Positions 57,726 through 64,000 of a stretch of 64,000 bases of DNA are shown in pieces. The DNA comes from VRUE01 sp963753245. GTDB lineage: Bacteria > Actinomycetota > Thermoleophilia > Solirubrobacterales > 70-9. Where the stretch lies: positions 1 through 64,000 of the forward strand of contig CAVWBK010000008.1 of NCBI GenBank assembly GCA_963753245.1. The letters run 5' to 3'. A model generated the notes under the pieces. That model worked only from the letters and a program-made list of their open reading frames with translations. It was not told the origin of the DNA and made no database searches. Position 1 is the stretch's first letter. Each line of letters begins with the position of its first letter. The position numbers and the translations under genes were made by a program.

Positions 57726-59429
57726 TCAAGCGGGCAACGGCGGCCGGTAGCCGGGGACGGCCCCTGCGGTCGGCGTGAGCCGCTTCTTGGCGAGCTGATC
57801 GATGAGCAGGGTTAGCATCGTGTCCCGCAAGGCGCGCGAAGCGTTGTCCGCGTAATCGGGGTGGGCGAGGTTTCGTTCCTCATAGGGATCAAGCGTGAGG
57901 TCATAGAGCTCGAATTCATCGGGCTCGGGCTCGGTGACATCTAGCGTCCTGCGGCCCGCCAGACGCTCGTCACGCACTCCGGGGACGGTCCAGAACTGCA
58001 TATTGTCGTGGTAGCGGGAGAACTTGACACGGTGCTGCTCGCCGTCGATATCGACCACCGCGACCACCATCTCGATGTGATTGGGCTGGGGCACGACCGA
58101 GTAGACGCGGAGTTTTTTGGCGACCCCCGCAACGGGACTGGCGCCCGAGGCACTTCCCTCGCTGATCTCGTCGTCGGTCGTGAATAGGACGGGCTCCGGC
58201 GTCGCGACCGACTCTGCTCTGCGAACTGCCTCCGAGAGGTCACGACCTACCAGGGGTCGAGCGTCGGTGTGATCCTCCTGCAGCTTCGTCAGAGCCTCGC
58301 TTTGATCGATGCCGGTCAGGCCGAGGAGTGTCGGGATCAGGTCGGCGTGGTTGGTCGGGAACTCGAGCTCCCGCTCGCCGCCCGGTAGCTGCGGGCTGGA
58401 GACGATGAACGGCACGTGCAGCGCCTCCTCGTAGGCGACATGCCACTTCTCATGCATGCCGCCGTGTGCGCCCTGCATATCGCCGTGGTCGGAGCTGAAG
58501 ACCACGATCGTATTCTCGAATGCTGGGCTCGCGGCCAGCGCGTCGAGGACGCGGGTGATCTGCTCTCCGACTGCCGCCTGTACCTGGTAGTAGTACTTGA
58601 GGTGGGTCTGGATCCAGGGCTGCGGCGCGCCCATCTTGGGCCAAGAGTCGTTGTAAGCCGCTTGGCAGGCGGGCTTGCTCGATAGGTCCTCGTCGTGGGT
58701 CGGCGCCTGCTCGACGTGAGGTACATCCGAAGGGTGGTAGCGCAGCCCCTGAAGCAGCCCGACGACGCCGAAAAACGAGTCGTCGTGGGGATTGAGAAAC
58801 GAGCAGACGGTGAGCCACGGATCCTCACCCTCCTCTTGCTCGAAGCGCTTCAGCAGGTCGATCGTCTCATCAGCGGTGAACGGATCCTTGACCGTCCCCA
58901 TGTTGTGCTTACCGAGGCCATGGGGCTCGGGACCGACCCACTCAGAGAAACCGAAGTCGTCGAGCAGATCGGCTTTCAGGTACTTCTCGATGTTCTCCTC
59001 CTGCGGGGTGCCATCGTCGTCGATCGAGAGCAGGTAGCCCTCGCCGTCCTCGGCATCCAGGTGGGCATGGGAGGCGTGCCACTTGCCCTTGAAATATGTT
59101 CGGTAGCCGCCTGCTCGAAACCAGTCGCCGAGGGTCGGCACGCTGTCGGGCGCGAGCCAGAACATGTCCTCGCTGTCAGGGGTCTTCGCCAGGCCGTCGG
59201 TTTGGGTGACGCCATGGAGCGACGGGTACTGACCGGTCAAAAGCGAGGCTCGGCTGGGAGCGCAGGCAGACGCCATTGGGTAGTGATGCCTGAAGCTGAC
59301 GCCGGTCTGGCGTAGACGCTCAACACCCGACATACTCTCGGCCCGGAACCGTGCCAGCTCCTCTGACTCATACCCAGGCGGGTAGCGGAGCTGGTCGGTG
59401 AGGATCAGCAGGACGTTGGGCTTACTCAT
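57726..59429 (-). CDS. Sulfatase (formylglycine-type)
   Basis: 567 residues from ATG at 59429. Type I sulfatase: KPNVLLILTDQLRYPPGYES with the metal aspartates, then YPMASACAPSRASLLTGQYP, where Cys56 in C-A-P-S-R is the residue that a formylglycine-generating enzyme would convert. Further active-site marks: FKGKWHASHAH (Lys and His), NTIVVFSSDHGDMQGAHGGM with the metal Asp-His, and HEKWHVAYEEALHVPFIVSS. The C-terminal ELYDLTLDPYEERNLAHPDY motif is typical of sulfatases. No signal peptide, so it is cytoplasmic or exported otherwise. No FGE gene occurs in the window. Substrate unknown. Confidence 0.9.
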   Translation of the reverse strand: MSKPNVLLILTDQLRYPPGYESEELARFRAESMSGVERLRQTGVSFRHHYPMASACAPSRASLLTGQYPSLHGVTQTDGLAKTPDSEDMFWLAPDSVPTLGDWFRAGGYRTYFKGKWHASHAHLDAEDGEGYLLSIDDDGTPQEENIEKYLKADLLDDFGFSEWVGPEPHGLGKHNMGTVKDPFTADETIDLLKRFEQEEGEDPWLTVCSFLNPHDDSFFGVVGLLQGLRYHPSDVPHVEQAPTHDEDLSSKPACQAAYNDSWPKMGAPQPWIQTHLKYYYQVQAAVGEQITRVLDALAASPAFENTIVVFSSDHGDMQGAHGGMHEKWHVAYEEALHVPFIVSSPQLPGGERELEFPTNHADLIPTLLGLTGIDQSEALTKLQEDHTDARPLVGRDLSEAVRRAESVATPEPVLFTTDDEISEGSASGASPVAGVAKKLRVYSVVPQPNHIEMVVAVVDIDGEQHRVKFSRYHDNMQFWTVPGVRDERLAGRRTLDVTEPEPDEFELYDLTLDPYEERNLAHPDYADNASRALRDTMLTLLIDQLAKKRLTPTAGAVPGYRPPLPA

Positions 59430-59818
59430 CGCATTCTCCAGTTCAGAAATAGACGGTGATGTCAGATCAATCGGTGATCCGATGGCTGTACTCAAGACGG
59501 CGGCCGTGGTCGAGCGGCACTGCGGTTGCTTTCGATGGCGGCCACTCAGGCACCGCGACCAACTCGCTCCTCTTGAGGGCCTAGCCTAGCCTGATGTCGG
59601 GTGAGTTGGGTGAAGTTCTCTATCCAAAGTCCTCAAGGGCGCCAAGATCAGCTGCGGTCGGTGCATCGAGGTTCTCCCGGTCGCGGCGGGCGGCGCTCCG
59701 ACCTGTGAATTGGGGGCGCTCGCTGGCGGCCCGAGGAGGCAGCGGGAAAAGCGACCGGCGGCGCAGGGGGACGATCAAGGTGTTCCACGGTCGGGGTGCC
59801 CGGCTGCCTCAGCCCCGT
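59430..59818. other. Divergent intergenic region, no supported feature
   Basis: About 390 nt upstream of the sulfatase and of the GAP-gene leader. Promoters for both are expected. Nothing else is recognisable. Confidence 0.4.
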
Positions 59819-59819
59819 C

Positions 59820-59882
59820 TTGTTGTTGACTGGGTGGCATGCGAGCTCTCTGTGCAAGGACCCTGCGAGCCAAAGGGAAGAC
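59820..59882 (+). promoter_or_regulatory. Conserved leader of the GAP gene, also present at 31985
   Basis: TTGTTGTTGACTGGGTGGCA, TGCGAGC and CCAAAGGGAAGACGTGCTGA are shared almost exactly with 31985-32048. The AAAGGGA box precedes the GTG start by 5 nt. TTGTTGAC could be a -35 element. Conservation of the leader in a decayed copy indicates a duplication that included the control region. Confidence 0.6.
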
Positions 59883-60557
59883 GTGCTGAGCCTGGCGCTG
59901 GTGGTAGCCGCGATCGCGTTGCCTGACTCAATCAATCCGTCGCTGATCCTCACCGACCTCTACCTCGCTGGCGGAGCGCACCCGCGACGGCGCACCGCCG
60001 TGTTCGCGATCGCAGTCTTCGCTGTCACATTTTCAGGAGGCGTGCTGGTTGCGCTTGGTGTCGCAGATCTGGTTCGGTCGCTCCTGCCGACATTCAGCTC
60101 CGAGGTCAAGTATTGGCTGATCGTTGTGGGTGGGGTGTCGCTGAGTTTGGGAGGCGTGGCGATCTGGATCAAACGAAGTGCGTTGGCGAATCGTCAACAG
60201 CCCAAGACGAAGAGCAGTGCCAGCGCGGGCCAATCGGCGGTCCTGATGGGAGCCGGTATCGCCGGGGTCGAATTGCTCACGGCATTTCCTTACTTCGCTG
60301 CGATCAGCATCATCGTTGGCTCGGGGGTCTCCTCGCCTGAGAAGGTGCTGCTGCTCGGCATCTACAACCTTGTCTATGTCCTGCCGCTGCTCGCTATAGC
60401 GATCGTCTGTGCCGTGATGGGCCCCGGCGCGGCCGGATTCCTCAGCAGGATCAGGGCCAGCGTTCTGAACCGCTGGCCGGTCGTAATCGCTCCGCTGGCC
60501 TTCGCGGTCGGGCTGGGGTTGACGATGTTCGGAGTGCTCCGGCTTGTGGCCATCTGA
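59883..60557 (+). CDS. GAP-family (Sap-like) integral membrane protein
   Basis: 224 residues from GTG at 59883, six predicted helices. The GAP/Sap signature (sulfolipid-1-addressing protein and related exporters) is present: LALVVAAIALPDSINPSLIL, then RRTAVFAIAVFAVTFSGGVL, YWLIVVGGVSLSLGGVAIWI, GIAGVELLTAFPYFAAISII and YNLVYVLPLLAIAIVCAVMG. The family is thought to move glycolipids or other small molecules, or to help their exporters; substrate unknown here. The longer frame to 59796 overlaps the leader and is not used. A damaged copy lies at 31985-32257. Confidence 0.85.
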   Translation: MLSLALVVAAIALPDSINPSLILTDLYLAGGAHPRRRTAVFAIAVFAVTFSGGVLVALGVADLVRSLLPTFSSEVKYWLIVVGGVSLSLGGVAIWIKRSALANRQQPKTKSSASAGQSAVLMGAGIAGVELLTAFPYFAAISIIVGSGVSSPEKVLLLGIYNLVYVLPLLAIAIVCAVMGPGAAGFLSRIRASVLNRWPVVIAPLAFAVGLGLTMFGVLRLVAI

Positions 60558-60680
60558 GAGCAGCTGGCGATCTCCGTTCTCTCAACTGGCCTGAGGAGAT
60601 CGTTTAGGCTCCTGACATCCGACAGTGAGGGTCAGATCACGGGGTTATTTCGAGACGGTGGCGACGGTGGACAGCAGTTC

Positions 60681-61142
60681 GTGATGCGCGAGAAGCTGCT
60701 CTCGGTCGGCGACGACTTCTGGATTGAGGACAACGGCGGTCAGAAGGTCTTCAAGGTCGACGGCAAGGCCTTGCGCGTGCGCAAGACGTTCGTTCTGGAG
60801 GACGCCTCTGGGAACGAGGTCGCCCACATCCAGGATCGGGCGCTCAGCGTTCGGGGCACGATGAAGGTCGAGCGAGACGGTCACGAGATGGCGACCGTGC
60901 ACAAGGCACTCGTCGGGATCCGCGACCGCTTCGATATCGACGTTAATGACGGCGACGATCTGAAGGCCAAGGGAAACGTCCTCGACCACGAGTACGAGAT
61001 CAAGCGCGACGGCGATGTGATCGCCACAGTTTCCAAGAAGTGGGTGCGGGTGCGCGAAACCTATGGAATCGAGATCGTCGATGGCGAGGACGTAGCGCTG
61101 TTGCTCGCTATTGCTGTCGCAATCGACGAGCTGGCCCGCTGA
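60681..61142 (+). CDS. LURP-one-related (tubby-like C-terminal fold) protein
   Basis: 153 residues from GTG 60681 or ATG 60684. The LURP-one fold is visible: MREKLLSVGDDFWIEDNGGQ, KVFKVDGKALRVRKTFVLED, HIQDRALSVRGTMKVERDGH, DRFDIDVNDGDDLKAKGNVL and KKWVRVRETYGIEIVDGEDV ending in the LLLAIAVAIDEL helix. The beta-barrel with a buried helix is related to plant LOR and tubby/scramblase-like domains and may bind lipid, but bacterial members are of unknown function. It stands alone, after a 120-nt gap. Confidence 0.85.
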   Translation: MMREKLLSVGDDFWIEDNGGQKVFKVDGKALRVRKTFVLEDASGNEVAHIQDRALSVRGTMKVERDGHEMATVHKALVGIRDRFDIDVNDGDDLKAKGNVLDHEYEIKRDGDVIATVSKKWVRVRETYGIEIVDGEDVALLLAIAVAIDELAR

Positions 61143-61387
61143 AACTTTCTTGGTCGGGTTCGGCCCACAGCGGGCGCCCGCCTTCGGTGTGCAGCAGCTG
61201 TCGGGCGATGACCACCTGATCCCATCGGACGCAGGAGTGCGCCGGCAACGGGCTTGGGGTCGTCATCGCAATCGGAGACCACCCTCGGCGATGGCCGGAT
61301 GCCCGTGGGGAGTGGTGAGGTTCCGGATCGGACTTTCGCTGCGCGAAGAAGCCCTTCCAACTCCCTGGCCGCTAGCATCAGGACGCT

Positions 61388-62127
61388 TTGCCGCTTGATC
61401 CTGGCATCCGCTTTCCCGGTGAGTCCGAGGATTACCGCGCGGCCCGCAATCGGCTGCTCGAGGCGGAGACAGAACTGCGCGCAGACCTTGAGCGAGTCGC
61501 TGAGCAGCGCCGTTCGCTGCCGCTGGGCGGCCCGGTTCCCGAGGACTATCGCTTCGACGAGGCCTCGGAAAGGGATGGCGAGGTGTCCTTCTCGGAGCTC
61601 TTCGAGCCGCAGAAAGACACGCTCGTCATCTACAGCTTCATGTTCCCGCGTCACTCGGCCGATAGGAGGCCGGGGGCGACGTGGGCGAGACCGGTCAGCT
61701 TCTGCTCGAGGAGCAGCCGTGTCCCTCATGCACTTCGATCCTCGACTCTCTCGACGGCGCCGCCCGCCATCTCGCGCAGCGGGTCAACCTGGCCGTCGTG
61801 GCAAAAACCGCGCCCGAGCGGCTCCGAGCCTTCGCCGAGGAGCGCGGTTGGCGCCACCTGCGACTGCTCTCGTCAGGCAATAACAGCTACAACCGCGACT
61901 ACAACTCGGAGTCACCGCAGGGCGAGCAAAGCCCGATGATCAACGTATTCCTCCGCGTCGGAGATCACTTCCGACACACCTGGGCAAGCGAGCTGTTTTA
62001 CGCACCGAGCGAGGAAAAGATGAGCTCGCGCCACGTCGACTTGATCTGGCCAACCTGGAACATCCTCGACCTGACCCCCGCCGGCCGTGGCGGGCCCAGC
62101 GAGGACCTCTCACAGCTCAGTAATTGA
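61388..62127 (+). pseudogene. DUF899-family thioredoxin-like protein, single frameshift
   Basis: TTG start at 61388. The first frame: SEDYRAARNRLLEAETELRA (the DUF899 N-terminal helix), LPLGGPVPEDYRFDEASERD, VSFSELFEPQKDTLVIYSFM, FPRHSADRRPGAT. The frame shifts near 61670-61685, and the second continues with GETGQLLLEEQPCPSCTSIL (CPSC motif), DSLDGAARHLAQRVNLAVVA, HLRLLSSGNNSYNRDYNSES, then SSRHVDLIWPTWNILDLTPA. Intact, it would be ~245 residues. DUF899 proteins have a thioredoxin-like fold with a CxxC-like pair, and no known substrate. A single-base error is the likely cause. Confidence 0.8.
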
Positions 62128-62205
62128 AGTTGCCTCTGGCGCCGCCTCGATGTGGAGCGCGAGGTGCGCCTTGACGAGGTGGCCTAAGCCTGCTGCCGGG
62201 TCGAG

Positions 62206-62493
62206 TCAGCCGATTGAGTCTGCCCAGTCGCGCAGCCGGCCCGAGAACTGCGGCGTGGCCGCGTCCACCTCGACCACCGCATCGGCCGGGACGTCGGCCT
62301 TGCGAGCGGCGGCGAGGATCGCCTCAGGCGAGGGAGCCTCGTAGAGGCAGTAGGTTCGCCGCCGATCGGCACTCAGGAACGAGAACAACCAGCTGACTCC
62401 CTCGTCGCCGTTGATCTCCTCGATCATCTCGACGTCATCCTCGCTGAGGTCGAGTTGCTCAGCGAAGCTGCGCTCGATCATGTAGAGGGGCAT
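62206..62493 (-). CDS. DUF4242 family protein
   Basis: 95 residues from ATG at 62493. MPLYMIERSFAEQLDLSEDD then EGVSWLFSFLSADRRRTYCL and YEAPSPEAILAAARKADVPA are the DUF4242 pattern, a ferredoxin-like alpha-beta fold of which some members bind nickel. In actinobacteria such genes often lie next to LuxR-type or guanylate-cyclase-like regulators, as here: its stop lies 26 nt from the end of the large LuxR gene, convergent orientation excluded since both are leftward. Function unknown. The longer upstream frame is not supported. Confidence 0.75.
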   Translation of the reverse strand: MPLYMIERSFAEQLDLSEDDVEMIEEINGDEGVSWLFSFLSADRRRTYCLYEAPSPEAILAAARKADVPADAVVEVDAATPQFSGRLRDWADSIG

Positions 62494-62519
62494 GCCGCGA
62501 TGGTAGCGGGGATCCTCGC

Positions 62520-64000
62520 CTAAGCCGAGGCGAGCCCGTGCAGGTGTGCGTAGGAAGCCGCCTCGGTACGGTTCCCGCACTCGGTCTTGCGCAGGATGCT
62601 GCGCACATGGTTGGCCGCGGTGTGTTCGCTGATTGACAGCTGCGTGCCGATCTCGCGATTGCTCAGTCCCCTGGCGACCAGCTCCAGGATCTGAGCCTCA
62701 CGCGGGGAGAGCCCGTCGGGCAGACCACCGTCGGGCGCGGTCACACCTTGCGAGCGGACCTTGGCCGAGAAGTCCACCCATCCCAATCCGCTCGGCAAGA
62801 CCGGCCGCCTCGCCGAGCAACGCCTCGGCCTGGGCGCGGGACCCGCGGCCCTGGCCGAGGAGGAAGCGGGCGTACTCGTAGGCGGTGTGGGCGACCCAGG
62901 TCGAGGCGCCCATCCGCTTGTTCTCCGCGATTGCCCGCTCAAAGTGCTGCTCGGCCCGCTCGGTCTCTCCCAGCGTCGCTGCGAGCATGCCCAGGTAGCG
63001 GTCGGCGGCGCCATAGCAGGCGACCAGGTGGCCGATCATCACCGTGGCGCCGGCGAGGGCCTCCAGCTCGGGGTAGACGATCGCCGCCATCGCCTCATCG
63101 CCGAGCGCTGTGCTGGCGTCGGCGAGGTAGACGAGCGTCGCGAGCCAGAGGGAGGCGCGAAAGCCGTCGATGCCCTCCGCGGCGAGCCTCGCCAGCTCGC
63201 GCCTCGCCTCGCGCTCCATGCCGAGCTCGGCGAGCACGGCGACCAGGCCCGGACGCCAGGGCCCGGCGCGATCCGCCTGGCCGGCCAGGATCCTCACCGC
63301 CGGCGCCAGCTCGGCCAGCCGTCCCTGCTCGCGGCGGATGCCGAACATCTGGATCCCATAGATGGCCGACGCGTCGCGCCCGGTCAACAGCAGGCCCCAA
63401 TCGCGGGAGCGCGCCGCCCTCTCCTCGGCTGCGGCGAGGTCCCCGTCACAGAGAGCGATCGCGGACCCGTAGTGCTCGGCGACGTGGTTCATGAACGGCT
63501 GCGCGGTCCGCTCGGCCATCTCGAGCTGGGCGGCGACCTCCTTGCGGGCCGACTCGAGGTCGCCGAGGGCGACGAAAGTCGGCACCCGCCAGGCCATCGC
63601 CTCCGTGTAGATTTCGGCGTCCCCGAGCTCCTCGGCCAGATCCCTCGCCTCGGTCAGCATCGGCAGGATCTCCTCAAGCGGAGTCGTGCCGCGCGCCCAG
63701 TAGGAGCGCACCAGCACCTTTGCCAACCCGCTGGCATCCTCCCGGCCGCGGGCCAGCGCGACCGCGCTTTCGCGCACGATCGCCCCGCGCTCGCGCTCGC
63801 CCTGGAAGTCGAGCGCGCGGGCCAGGCCGGCCAACAGGCCCGTCCGCAGCTCACCGCTGTCGGGGCCCAGCGCCGCCAACGCCTCCTCGAGCAGGTCGAT
63901 CGCCTCGCGGCTCGCCAGCCCCGGGCGCCAGCAGGCCTCCTCGTAGCCGATCGCCGCCCGCGCGCGCAGCTCGGCCGCGTCCAGCTCCCGGGCCAGCTCC
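62520..64000 (-). pseudogene. Large LuxR-family regulator (LAL/MalT-like), C-terminal part, frameshifted and cut by window end
   Basis: The frame from the window end to ~62780 is a long alpha-helical repeat region of the kind found in MalT/LAL regulators (tetratricopeptide-like: LARALDFQGERERGAIVRES, AEEERAARSRDWGLLLTGRD). Near 62770-62790 the frame changes, and the C-terminal LuxR helix-turn-helix continues in the second frame: DGLSPREAQILELVARGLSN then REIGTQLSISEHTAANHVRS and ILRKTECGNRTEAASYAHLH. The protein is therefore a LuxR-type transcription factor, with the ATP-binding or cyclase N-terminus beyond the window. The frameshift may be a sequencing error. It precedes the DUF4242 gene by 26 nt and probably shares its transcript. 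Confidence 0.75.

Noticed and set aside
56623..57750. 375-residue plus-strand open frame
   Set aside because: Antisense to the conserved flavodoxin-like segments; no domain recognised in it.
4060..64000. Interpretation of the left 4 kb as a laterally acquired island
   Set aside because: There is no integrase, IS, tRNA or repeat at the join, and two genes are cut at the same base-pair window tail to tail; chimera is simpler. It cannot be excluded without reads.

Overview
The window joins two unrelated pieces of DNA. Bases 1 to about 4,060 look proteobacterial, probably alphaproteobacterial: the start of a kdpFABC potassium-pump operon read leftward (kdpB cut by the window edge, kdpA, kdpF and a 27-residue leader ORF) and a divergent EpsD-like periplasmic lipoprotein. 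From about 4,070 to 64,000 the content is that of a high-GC Gram-positive actinobacterium of the Thermoleophilia/Solirubrobacterales type. That part carries many secreted NHL, YVTN and PKD proteins, collagen-like anchored proteins, LuxR and TetR regulators, DUF1059, DUF899 and DUF4242 proteins and GAP-family membrane proteins. At the join an epsD-like gene and an MFS gene meet tail to tail, each truncated, which points to an assembly chimera. The taxonomic calls rest on protein families remembered by eye, not on a search.

Layout. 4.07-7.5 kb: TetR/MFS efflux pair with operators, a prepilin-like protein, two secreted hypotheticals, tRNA-Val(UAC). 7.6-12.1 kb: TolB-like propeller, APC permease, YVTN-PKD protein. 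12.2-17.5 kb: surface proteins (signal-anchor protein, CSLREAI beta-helix protein, EXORDIUM-like/PKD protein). 17.6-18.5 kb: toxin-antitoxin pair with a frameshifted toxin, between tRNA remnants. 19.1-23.6 kb: collagen-like protein, GH25-like protein, DUF1059, a membrane protein, a SnoaL-like protein and a broken YVTN-PKD paralogue. 23.65-24.7 kb: a second toxin-antitoxin pair between direct repeats that contain tRNA 3'-half sequence. 24.8-31.3 kb: secreted proteins, including one with 14 SC-x5-C repeats, and a VC0807-like membrane protein. 32-34.5 kb: a decayed GAP copy, a frameshifted gene, and an IS110 recombinase with a structured leader.

The most unusual region is 34.6-52.8 kb, one leftward, apparently translationally coupled operon. 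It encodes a collagen-like anchored protein, an NHL-Fn3 protein, and then two successive pairs of a giant NHL-Fn3-TolB-like protein (type B) and a roughly 930-residue uncharacterised secreted protein (type A). A small anchored protein follows. The five large genes run without one frameshift and overlap by 1 to 8 nt. The B-A order repeated twice indicates tandem duplication. The second B protein carries an extra NHL propeller inserted inside its TolB-like region. Several of these proteins end in an unusual cysteine-plus-polybasic tail. I infer a multi-protein cell-surface assembly; no function can be assigned from sequence.

53-64 kb: a CMD-like protein and an SDR (frameshifted), a secreted phosphodiesterase-like protein, a broken flavodoxin, a sulfatase, a GAP protein (intact copy of the 32-kb remnant), LURP-one, DUF899 (frameshifted) and DUF4242 proteins, and the C-terminal part of a large LuxR regulator cut by the window end. 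Tenfold or more frameshifts occur outside the giant operon; those in kdpB and the flavodoxin leave the protein sequence conserved in alternating frames, so they look recent or like sequencing errors.
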